64,000 nt of DNA from positions 41,663,777-41,727,776 of the forward strand of contig NC_134569.1 in NCBI RefSeq assembly GCF_050947875.1, written 5' to 3'. Below, in pieces: positions 42,024 through 51,064 of the stretch. Origin of the DNA: Dermacentor variabilis (taxonomy: Eukaryota; Arthropoda; Arachnida; Ixodida; Ixodidae). Every line of letters begins with the position of its first letter. Positions within the stretch are counted from its first letter, which is position 1. The translations under genes were made by a program, and so were the position numbers. The notes beneath the pieces are model-generated. The model made no database searches, had not been told where the DNA came from, and saw nothing but the letters and a program-made list of their open reading frames with translations.

Positions 42024-45000
42024 ATGGATTTGAAGTCGTTGCGCAAACCGAAATTGTTGGAGCTTGCAAGAGAGTTGGGTCTGGATGTCTCAGACAAACT
42101 AAGAAAACCTGAACTGCTAAAGGCTATTCTTGAGTTAGAAGCTGAGGATGACGAGCTGTCGGAATGCCTTGAGACCATTGAAGAGAGGGAGACTGCAAAA
42201 AGACAGGAGCGCGAACTTAAAGAGCAAAAAGAAAAAGAAGAGCGCGAAAGTAAAGAACAGAAAGAGCGAGAGCAACAAGAGAAAAAAGAAGAGCGTGACC
42301 GTCAACACGCTTTGGAAATGAAGCGTCTCGAAATAGAGATGGAACGCGCTCGTAATGGAAGTCAGGCACACGGTGCAGGAGAACGAGTATTGTTCAAAAT
42401 GACTGACCTGATGCGGCCGTTTAAGCTTGGAGAGGACATTGGTTTGTTCCTGGTTAACTTTGAGCGAACGTGCGAGAAGCAGGGGTTCTCTCGGGAAACG
42501 TGGCCACAGCGCTTGCTCACTTTGTTACCCGGCGAGGCGGCCGACGTAGTCGCTCGCTTGGATAGAGAGGAGGCAGAGGATTTCGACAAAGTAAAATCGA
42601 GTCTTCTAAAAAAGTACCGGCTGTCTGCGGAGGCGTTCCGTCGGAAGTTTCGGGAAAATGAGAAAGGCAAAAGTGAGTCATATACAGAGTTTGCGTATAG
42701 GCTTATGTCGAACATGCAGGAGTGGCTCAAAGAAGAGAAAGCGTTTGGTGACCACGATAAAGTTCTGCAGTGCTTCGGGCTAGAACAGTTTTATAGTCGG
42801 TTACCGGAGAACGTGCGATACTGGGTCTTGGATAGGCCAGACGTTTGTACGGTGGCTAAAGCCGCTGAGCTAGCCGAGGAGTTTGTGACGCGTCGGGCTC
42901 GCGGAGCTAAGGACGGTCAAAAGGGTGAATTTGGCTCGAAGTTCGAGAGGCCGAAGTTCACACCCATGAGAGCAAAGGGGAACACGCGTAGTGCGGATGC
43001 GAGTGGAAGCAGTGCGACCGAACCTAAGGAGACGGCGGCAGCCGAAGCCGAACGCAGAAAGCGGTTCGAGATGAGGCAAGCGCGCGTTTCTTATACGTGC
43101 CAGAAGCCGGGTCACTTTTCGGCGCAGTGTCCGGAAACAACACCAAAAGTTGTGTTTTTTTCAATAGGCAGCACTGACGAGAACATGAAGCTTCTCGAGC
43201 CTTACATGCGAGACCTCCTCGTGAACGGGAAAGAGTGCCGAGTGCTTCGCGATTCCGCAGCTACGATGGATGTAGTTCACCCGTCTTACGTAGAACCCCA
43301 TATGTTCACGGGCGAGTGCGCGTGGATCAAGCAAGCCGTGGAAGCTCATAGCGTGTGTCTGCCAGTAGCAAAGGTGCTTATTGAAGGACCTTTCGGAGCG
43401 CTTGAGACGGAGGCGGCAGTGTCATCTATGCTGCCACCCCAGTACCCGTACCTATTTTCAAACAGGTCCGATCACCTCCTGCGCGAGAAGGGGCTTTTGT
43501 TTGGTGAAGCTAGTGTTCAGGCCTTAACCAGATCGAAGGTTCGGGAGCTCGCTGCAAAGGCGGTAGTTGCGGGGCCGACGTTATCAAACAACGAAAAGGG
43601 GTCAGAGGTGCAGCAAGCTGATATTCAGAGCACGCCCGAACTGAATAAACTTGAGTCTGTAACGTTAAAGGCGCCAGGTACTGGAGAGGAAACGCCCGAC
43701 ACGGGAAAGTTAGAAGAGCTATCTACTGATTTGCTCATCACGCCTACGTCAGACGGACTTGATAGGTTGCTAAAAGTCAGCCGGTCGGCTTTGATAGCCG
43801 AGCAAAAGAAGGATGGTAGCCTAGAAAACATACGCTGCAATGTCAAGGAAGGTATCGCCAGGAAAAATGCGCGTTTTGTGGAAAGAGGTGGAGTCCTGTA
43901 CCGGAAGTATCTAGACCGCAGAGGAGTGGAGTTCGATCAGCTGATCGTGCCTCAATGCTATCGTCAGGATCTGTTGCGCTTGACGCATGGGGGTTCGTGG
44001 TCCGGACACCTAGGAGTTAAGAAAACTAAGGACCGTCTCTTGCAAGAGTACTATTGGCCAGGGTGTTTTCGGGACGCAGACCACTTCGTGAGGTCATGTG
44101 ACACCTGTCAGCGGGTGGGCAAACCAGGGGACAAATCGAGGGCGCCGTTGAAATTGGTACCTATCATTACGGAGCCTTTTAGACGGCTCGTTATTGATAC
44201 AGTGGGACCTCTGCCGGTAACAGCCACGGGGTACAGACACATTTTGACTGTGATCTGCCCAGCGACAAAGTTCCCTGAAGCAGTGCCGCTTAAAGAACTC
44301 AGCTCAGTTGAGATAGTCAATGCACTACTGTCCATATTTGCGCGAGTTGGTTTTCCTGCGGAAATCCAATCAGATCAGGGCACAGTGTTTACTAGCGCTT
44401 TGACGACAACTTTTCTCGAAAGGTGTGGGGTGAAGCTGCTACACAGCTCAGTGTACCACCCACAGTCGAATTCCGTTGAGAAGCTCCACTCCGTCATGAA
44501 GCGCGTGTTGAGAGCGTTGTGTTTTGAACATCGAACTGACTGGGAGCTGTGTCTGCCTGGGGTGATGTTTGCATTAAGGACCGCGCCGCATGCGGCTACG
44601 GGGTTTTCGCCAGCTGAACTGGTGTACGGTCGCTCGCTTCGGTCTCCGCTTCGCATGCTTCGAGAATCGTGGGAAGGTAGGGGCGACGACCCAGTCGTGG
44701 TGGAGTACGTACTTAAGCTCCTCGAACGCTTAAGAAGGGCACAGGAGTTGTCAGGTGAAGCAATGGCAAAGGCCCAGCAGAGGGCCAAGGTTTATTATGA
44801 TCGGACAGCCAGGGCCCGTCGTTTTGAGGTGGGCGATGAGGTCATGATATTGCGCACATCGCTAAACAACAAACTAGACGTGCAGTGGGAGGGCCCAGCA
44901 CGAATTGTTCAGAAACTGTCGGACGTTAACTACGTGGTAAGTCTGCCAGGAAAGCGGAAAGCACAGCAAGTTTACCACTGTAATCTGCTCAAACCTTATA

Positions 45001-46514
45001 GACAAAGGGAAGCAGTGGTGTGCATGATGGTAAACGTTCCTGAAGAGCTTCCGGTCGAGCTTCCGGGACTAGGCTCAGTGACGAACAGGGAAGACACCGG
45101 TCAAGTCATTAGTGACCTTATCAGTAAAGCACCGCTGTCGCCCGAGCAGAAAACCGAACTACACCAGCTATTACAAGAGTTTCAAGGTCTGTTCTCTGAG
45201 AGGCCTGGTAGGACTTCTGTACTTACTCATGATATAGAACTTACCTCCCCAGAGCCAGTACGATCCAAGGCGTATCGGGTGTCACCCCGCCAGAGCGATA
45301 TTATGGAGGCTGAGGTAAAGAAAATGCTACAGCTCGGTGTTATTGAGGCAGGTGAGAGTGATTATACCTCCCCTTTGATTTTAGTTGAGGTACCGGGCAA
45401 GGAACCTCGTCCTTGCGTCGACTACCGCAGGCTTAATTCCATCACTAAGGATCAAATTTATCCGATCCCTAACATCGAGGAGCGCCTTGAGAAAGTTAGT
45501 AGCGCTCAGTTTATTTCCACCCTAGATCTTGTCAGGGGTTATTGGCAGGTTCCACTTACAGAAGAGGCTAGTAGGTATGCGGCGTTCATTTCACCAATGG
45601 GAACATTCCGTCCTAAAGTGTTGAGTTTTGGGTTGAAGAACGCGCCATACTGTTTTTCAAGCCTCATGGATAAAGTGTTGCGGGGACAGCAAGAATTCGC
45701 TTTACCGTATCTAGACGACGTAGCGATATTCTCCGCATCCTGGTCTGAGCATATGGCACACTTGCGGGCAGTGCTAACCCGCCTGCGCGAAGCGGGCTTG
45801 ACAGTCAAGGCTCCTAAGTGCCAGTTAGCACAGGCCGAGGTTGTCTACCTCGGTCACGTGATTGGTCAGGGTCGTCGCCGCCCCTCTGAAATAAAAGTGG
45901 CCGCTGTGCGAGACTTTCCGCAACCGCGCACCAAGACCGATATTCGGTCGTTCTTGGGTGTCGCCGGCTACTATCAGAGGTACATCCCTAGGTACTCTGA
46001 TATCGCGGCTCCCCTGACGGATGCTCTAAGAAAGACAGAGCCTCAAACAGTCGTCTGGGACGAGACAAAGGAAAGAGCTTTTAGCGCCCTAAAGAGTGCC
46101 CTAACAAGCCAGCCTGTGCTACGATCGCCAGACTATACAAAAGGGTTCGTTGTTCAATGCGATGCTAGTGAGCGAGGCATGGGCGTTGTACTGTGCCAAC
46201 GGGAAAATGGAGAAGTAGAACACCCCGTCCTGTATGCTAGTCGTAAGCTGACCAGTCGTGAGCAGGCGTATAGCTCCACCGAGAAAGAGTGTGCATGTCT
46301 CGTGTGGGCCGTTCAGAAATTGTCATGCTATCTAGCCGTCTCGAGGTTTATTATTGAGACGGATCACTGCCCTCTCCAATGGCTGCAGACCATCTCTCCC
46401 AAAAATGGCCGCCTCCTGCGCTGGAGCCTCGCTTTACAACAATATTCCTTTGAGGTGCGTTACAAAAAGGGGAGTCTCAACGGTAACGCCGATGGCTTAA
46501 GTCGAAGCCCCTAA
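42024..46514 (+). CDS. Gag-pol polyprotein of a Gmr1-like Ty3/gypsy retrotransposon (PR-IN-RT-RH order)
   Basis: One uninterrupted 1496-codon frame; start chosen at the first ATG (GCCATGG context). Domains by residue: SAP-like N-terminus with KPKLLELARELGL (about 1-38), charged coiled coil (39-115), capsid (about 126-295) whose end LEQFYSRLPENVRYWVLDRP resembles the SCAN domain, zinc knuckle 356-369 (SYTCQKPGHFSAQC, first Cys replaced by Ser), protease with Asp-Ser-Ala at 410-412, integrase HHCC finger (His655 to Cys695), integrase core with Asp725, Asp784, Glu819, an integrase C-terminal part with WEGPARIV (about 935-990), RT with YLDD at 1229-1232, RNase H with Asp1380, Glu1420, Asp1447, Asp1490. 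Integrase precedes RT, opposite to ordinary Ty3/gypsy order. No env frame follows. It reverse-transcribes its RNA in a capsid and integrates the copy. Nothing visible except the knuckle change suggests loss of function. It is antisense to beat. Confidence 0.95.
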   Translation: MDLKSLRKPKLLELARELGLDVSDKLRKPELLKAILELEAEDDELSECLETIEERETAKRQERELKEQKEKEERESKEQKEREQQEKKEERDRQHALEMKRLEIEMERARNGSQAHGAGERVLFKMTDLMRPFKLGEDIGLFLVNFERTCEKQGFSRETWPQRLLTLLPGEAADVVARLDREEAEDFDKVKSSLLKKYRLSAEAFRRKFRENEKGKSESYTEFAYRLMSNMQEWLKEEKAFGDHDKVLQCFGLEQFYSRLPENVRYWVLDRPDVCTVAKAAELAEEFVTRRARGAKDGQKGEFGSKFERPKFTPMRAKGNTRSADASGSSATEPKETAAAEAERRKRFEMRQARVSYTCQKPGHFSAQCPETTPKVVFFSIGSTDENMKLLEPYMRDLLVNGKECRVLRDSAATMDVVHPSYVEPHMFTGECAWIKQAVEAHSVCLPVAKVLIEGPFGALETEAAVSSMLPPQYPYLFSNRSDHLLREKGLLFGEASVQALTRSKVRELAAKAVVAGPTLSNNEKGSEVQQADIQSTPELNKLESVTLKAPGTGEETPDTGKLEELSTDLLITPTSDGLDRLLKVSRSALIAEQKKDGSLENIRCNVKEGIARKNARFVERGGVLYRKYLDRRGVEFDQLIVPQCYRQDLLRLTHGGSWSGHLGVKKTKDRLLQEYYWPGCFRDADHFVRSCDTCQRVGKPGDKSRAPLKLVPIITEPFRRLVIDTVGPLPVTATGYRHILTVICPATKFPEAVPLKELSSVEIVNALLSIFARVGFPAEIQSDQGTVFTSALTTTFLERCGVKLLHSSVYHPQSNSVEKLHSVMKRVLRALCFEHRTDWELCLPGVMFALRTAPHAATGFSPAELVYGRSLRSPLRMLRESWEGRGDDPVVVEYVLKLLERLRRAQELSGEAMAKAQQRAKVYYDRTARARRFEVGDEVMILRTSLNNKLDVQWEGPARIVQKLSDVNYVVSLPGKRKAQQVYHCNLLKPYRQREAVVCMMVNVPEELPVELPGLGSVTNREDTGQVISDLISKAPLSPEQKTELHQLLQEFQGLFSERPGRTSVLTHDIELTSPEPVRSKAYRVSPRQSDIMEAEVKKMLQLGVIEAGESDYTSPLILVEVPGKEPRPCVDYRRLNSITKDQIYPIPNIEERLEKVSSAQFISTLDLVRGYWQVPLTEEASRYAAFISPMGTFRPKVLSFGLKNAPYCFSSLMDKVLRGQQEFALPYLDDVAIFSASWSEHMAHLRAVLTRLREAGLTVKAPKCQLAQAEVVYLGHVIGQGRRRPSEIKVAAVRDFPQPRTKTDIRSFLGVAGYYQRYIPRYSDIAAPLTDALRKTEPQTVVWDETKERAFSALKSALTSQPVLRSPDYTKGFVVQCDASERGMGVVLCQRENGEVEHPVLYASRKLTSREQAYSSTEKECACLVWAVQKLSCYLAVSRFIIETDHCPLQWLQTISPKNGRLLRWSLALQQYSFEVRYKKGSLNGNADGLSRSP

Positions 46515-46999
46515 CGTAGGAATCAGCCTCAAAATTGTTGGTTACTGATGTTTTTCTTCCTGAGGCAGGATTTTTTTTAACATATTGCTTTTGTTTAGTG
46601 TTTCAAAGTGATGATATGCTTTCTAGTGCAATTTTCCAATTTGTGGACGCGTTCTGAGTGATGCTAGACTACTGTAAGGAACTAGGCAGTGGTATAAAAA
46701 GGGGAAAGAGCCTGGCAGGGCTTAGTGAGGGTTGTGCCGTGCTTGCTGACTGAGCGGTTGAGTTTCAGCGTAGTTCTAACGCTTGCCGGGAACGAGAACA
46801 AAAATGTGAACTCTCCCGAAGTCACTTTGCAGTGTCCCGTGCGAACCTGAACGACAGAACGAGGCCTTCTCTGTGCGCTGCGCTCAAGAAACGTCGAGGG
46901 ACGCCCGACTTCGGTTATGAGCATCATCGAGCGACATCCCTCCGGACAGCGGATGCAGTCCCCTGTCCATCGGGATCTCCTTCCCCCGGCGGGGCGGTC
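46515..46999 (+). other. 3' untranslated internal region with a second TATA-like motif
   Basis: Between the gag-pol stop and the 3' LTR lie 485 bp with no long frame. TATAAAAAGGGG stands at 46693. A purine-rich GGCGGGGCGG just before 47000 may be the polypurine tract, though it is short. The segment from 46740 on looks like retrotransposon leader sequence and may descend from an older LTR. Confidence 0.6.
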
Positions 47000-47728
47000 T
47001 GTTGCGTTTCGCCTGCGACACGCGGATTTGCCGGCGCGACTGCGGCAGGGCGGCAGACATTTTGGCCCGTTCGTCGTCGCCGCAACGCTCCCCGCCAGGT
47101 GTTTCCAGGCGTTTCCAGGCATGATCCGATGCCACGTGTCTTCATGTGCGTGTGTGAGTGTATGTGCCATTGTGCCCAAACCGGGCGATGCGAAAGCAGG
47201 GATCACCCTCTCATTCCAGTCATTGTGCCTGAACCAGGCGATGCGAAAGCAGGGATCACCCTCTCATTCCAGTCATTGTGCCTGAACCAGGCGATGCGAA
47301 AGCAGGGATCACCCTCTCATTCCAGTCATTGTGCCCGACCGGCAGCGCTACGACAGTGTGCGTCACCATTAGCCCATTGTACATTCACGTGCTCGTCTAT
47401 TGAGGGGTTCCTTCTTGCCCTCAACCGCGAGAGTATAAAAACAGCTGCCCCCGGACGCCAAGAGGAGGGCTCCGATTTCTTCTGTTGAGTAAAGTGCTCT
47501 CCCGTGTCTCTACTTCGGTCAACCTGACCGCCAACTCTTTGCGATGTTAAAATAAACAAGTTGTTTTGTTGTTACCAGTCGACTCATGCTTTGCCGGGAC
47601 CTTCGGATGCTTCCAGTTGTACCCCAGGCCGCCAGGCCAACGCTACCCTTGGGGCTTGCGACCCAGGTACAACCACGGGCGTCAGCGCCGAGTTCCCAAC
47701 AGATCGTACCAGCGGTGCGATCCAAACA
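47000..47728 (+). mobile_element. 3' LTR of the Gmr1-like element
   Basis: The 729-bp partner of 40941-41669, at a constant offset of 6059 throughout. I saw no difference between the two. TATAAAAA is at 47434 and AATAAA at 47551. CTTC follows at 47729. Confidence 0.95.
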
Positions 47729-47732
47729 CTTC

Positions 47733-48923
47733 ATGAAATTTACTCGCTCCTTGATCATAATGTTTGCATTGAGGCGTGGTTTCTTTATTTCGAAAAGACC
47801 CTTGATTAAGTTCCTCATCGTCATTTTTTGCTCATTTTATCATGCCTCAACTTAGACCCGTCTATGCTCAACTGTATTTGTGAGTTCCTAACTGGTCGCC
47901 GGCAGCTTGTTGTTGCAAACTCTCACAGGCCTCTCCTCTCTCGTGTACACTCTGGCGTTCCCCAAGCTACTGCACTAGACATCCCCTCCCCCTCTTTTCA
48001 ATTTATGTTACCCATGCAGTGCTACTCAACATTGATTCCAAAATCAGACCTTTTTGCTGACGACTGTGTTCTAAACCGCCCCGTAGCCAGCCTGTCTCAG
48101 TCTTCCTTTTTGCAGAATTATCATATTAAAACACAGGACAGGTGAGAAAACTAGCTAATGTCCATCAATATTAACAAGACCTTTGTAATGTTCTTTCACC
48201 GACATAACGATTACATAGCCTCCATTGACATTCTATATTATTGTCTTATAGATGCTACTAAAGCCGTTAAGTACGTAGGTATTCAAATTTTCTGTGATAT
48301 GACATGGCCGCAGCTTCTTATCAACATTGCTAATTTTGCCAATCGAGCCCTAGGTTATCTTCGTCGCAACCTAGCTTTGGCATCTGCTACCGTAAAGCTA
48401 ATAGCTTATAAAACATGTAATGACTAAGTTCGAATATGCCAAGGCAATTGTGGACCCCCATCAAGCTAACCTTACAAATATGCTGAATACATCCTGAAAT
48501 GCGCCTCCAGATTCGTTGTCTCTAATTAGTCTAATAACATCAGTAAAGCTGCTGCGAAATCTCGACTTGACTTTCGTCCTCTTGCTTCTCGCGTTTGTGA
48601 CTCGGCTATAAATTTTTCTATCCGTTGTCACCAGTCAATGCATCGATCAGGTCAGCTCATCCTAAATCTCTCCACTGCCGCCCAAAAGCCGTACATTCCC
48701 CGAGCGTACCCGCACGAAGACCTTTCAGAAGTATTCTTCTTTCCTACCTGCGGCACGAGACTGAAACGACCTTCCCGCCGCCATCGCCATGTTAACAGAC
48801 TGCGTGGTTTAAAGCAGCCATATATAGATATTATTTAACATGGTAAATGAGAACCGCGGCCTTCATTGCCCATCCCTGACACATAATGTCCCTCTGGGAA
48901 CCTTGAAACATAAAAAAAAAAAA
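47733..48923 (+). pseudogene. CR1/L2-like LINE, downstream part with A-rich tail
   Basis: The text continues the RT from 40936: HEIYSLLDHNVCIEAWFLYF, then CICEFLTGRRQLVVANSHRP, RVHSGVPQATALD (usually GVPQG) and DLFADDCVLNRPV, where the catalytic FADD pair is kept. A decayed C-terminal region follows (ALGYLRRNLALASATVKLIA; near 48430-48830 further pieces) and an A12 tract at 48912-48923. Multiple frameshifts and stops. With 39900-40936 it makes one LINE copy lacking its endonuclease. Confidence 0.8.
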
Positions 48924-48929
48924 CTCAGT

Positions 48930-49285
48930 CCGCATACTCTGACGTGGATCTAGGGTAACATATTTACCGCAAGCAGCTCGTCAACGACTTCCTCTGTGGC
49001 ACGTGATTCGGCGGCCCTGAGTAACATCATGCTCGTCCGCAGACTGTACTGGCTATTTGTCCGTCATGCGAATCCCTTTTAACAAGGCCCTATTGCAACC
49101 CTCATGTTCTCTGCGTGGTAGATTACAATACAAAGGGTTGATCCGGGCTTTGTTCCGCTCGTCAAGTAGATGCAATTTATGCTTGTACTGTACGCTTTCG
49201 GGAGTTTGCTGCCGCGTTCGGTGTATGTAGAGGATTTTATTTGGAAAAGATATTGACGCGCGTACTATATCTTTTTTTTTTCTAT
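48930..49285. other. beat intron, nothing recognised
   Basis: No coding frame or repeat copy is recognised. Confidence 0.4.
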
Positions 49286-49289
49286 GAGC

Positions 49290-49573
49290 GTGCTTCCCCG
49301 GCTAACAAATGTTACAAGTTGTAGATCGGCGCAAGGCGCGCCTGCATGCTTTTAGAACATTCTCGATTGTTGTAGCCGATTTCATCTTTTTTTTTTTCGA
49401 TATTGCCGCCGACTCTTGTGTAATCAGACAGCGTGCGCGACGCGAGTAGTTGTGTGCATTTTAGAACTTCCGCAAAAAGTAGCGATTACGAGGGAAGGTT
49501 TCATTCAGCCACGTACAAACAGGCGCGACGCTTCTGATCCGCGGATCAGATTTTCTACAGTCGGCGCACATGC
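49290..49573 (+). mobile_element. LTR fragment
   Basis: Starts near GCTAACAAATGTTACAAG and contains GTGTAATCAGACAGCGTGCG, GCGATTACGAGGG, CAGCCACGTACAAAC (a decayed TATAAAA position) and CGACGCTTCTGATCCGCGGA. It aligns with 23545-23740. The right side is cut by a SINE at about 49574. Confidence 0.55.
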
Positions 49574-49770
49574 TCATCCCGATCCCGGCCAGGGCGGCCG
49601 CATTTCGATGGGGGCGAAATGCGAAAACACCTTTGTACTTATATATGTAGGTGCACGTTAAAGAACCTCAGGTGGTCAAAATTTCCGGAGTCCCGCACAA
49701 CGGCTTGCCTCATAATCATATCGTGGTTTCGGCAGGTGAAACCTCATAATTTAATTTAATTAATGCTCAT
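49574..49770 (+). mobile_element. 5'-truncated SINE, Ruka type
   Basis: It starts within the B box region (CCCGATCCCGGCCAGGGCGG) and then follows the intact copy closely: GCATTTCGATGGGGGCGAAA, GGTGCACGTTAAAGAACCTC, GGTGGTCAAAATTTCCGGAG. It ends in an AATTTAATTTAATTAA tail. Confidence 0.8.
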
Positions 49771-49774
49771 CACT

Positions 49775-50880
49775 ATCGTTCCGCTCTATGCAACTTGATT
49801 TTTTTTGTGGACTCAACCAATAAGGGGTTAGTTTTGCGACTCACCGTTGTTGCGCGGTCTAATTCTTAACGGTCGCGACAATATCGTCTAAAGCTTGCAA
49901 TTCGAAACAAGGGCCGCGATAAGGCAACGGATCTATTTTAATCAATTTACTTTTCGTTTTTTTTCCAGAGGTCTGAGCAGCGCTCCTCGTAACGTGGACA
50001 CCAGGATATAAAAAGGTCGTGAGTGGCGGGTGATAAGAAAAACGCAGAATCAAACGAAGGGAATCGTTACATAATATCGTCAAATTTCAGCCTCTGGTGC
50101 CGGATCATTTCACGGGCGATTTGCTAACGCTTTAGCACAGTGGTATAGAAGTTGCATCACACCGCCCGCTCATTACTGTGTTGCCGACTACAACATGCCG
50201 ACATCCTGGTGTTCTTTTTTTTTTTTTTGAAGTGGAGCGCACCAGAGCGTCAAAAACTGGAACGGGCCATTACATTCGAAAGAAAGCCGTTTCGCCACTC
50301 GCGTAGCCATAGAACAGTGACTTGTGTTCACAAATTCAAAAAGCAGTTAAATATTGGACCGATTTGTAGAGCTCCGGCCCGTCGTGACAGTTAACACATG
50401 TTAGCGAAAGCGGCCGGTCAACAGAAAGTGGTTGTTGCGAGTGATAAACTTCGCCGAAACAATTTACAAAATTTTTTTTTATATTGATTCACGGTTTACA
50501 GGAAGCAGCGCAGGCCAGAAGTAATGGCCAACGTGAAATGGCGTCCGGCCAGTTACAAGCAATTCTCACAATAGCGAAGGTTTTTCGGTTTCGGCAAGCG
50601 GCGCCGAATTAACAAAGCTTGATAAGCTCAATATATACTGCTACTGCGGACAATATACTGCTTGATAGCAGTATATTGGGGCTATGTCCTCGCGCATCAC
50701 AGCAGCAGAAAGCCACAGAAGTAGGGGCGCGGTTTATGAAGTCAACCGGACTGAGCGACCACCAGTAAAATAGTAACGAATACTCCAGTTTGTTTTTGTC
50801 TCCAGCATGCATATCATATCCTCCCTTTTCTTATATCTGAGAGTAAAGCAAGGAGTCCGAGTAAGGAACCGTAAAATAAA
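49775..50880. other. beat intron, diverged dispersed repeat only
   Basis: TTAGCGAAAGCGGCCGGTCA near 50402 recalls the repeat at 9640-9960. A short imperfect palindrome of CAATATACTGCT/AGCAGTATATTG lies near 50650-50676. Nothing else is recognised. Confidence 0.4.
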
Positions 50881-50884
50881 GTAA

Positions 50885-50947
50885 GGAAGCGAGATGGAGT
50901 CCTGGTTAACCTCCCTGCTTTCCCATTATCTCTGTGCTCTCTCTATA
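50885..50947 (+). mobile_element. LINE 3' tail, truncated copy
   Basis: GAGTCCTGGTTAACCTCCCT GCTTTCCC then TCTCTGTGCTCTCTC. It matches the terminal block of the LINE at 30631-32520. It lies about 120 bp from the beat exon at 51065, on its intron side. Confidence 0.5.
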
Positions 50948-51064
50948 TACGCCCGAAAGATACTTCTTCTTGCTGGCACCAGCAAAGAATAGTTTTCTTT
51001 ACTGCGGATAGAGCACAATCACTGTGGTACAGGATGGCCGCGTAGCGTGCCAAGCGCCACTCAC

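Noticed and set aside
46515..46999. env gene after gag-pol
   Set aside because: No frame of useful length between gag-pol and the 3' LTR, so the element has no envelope gene.
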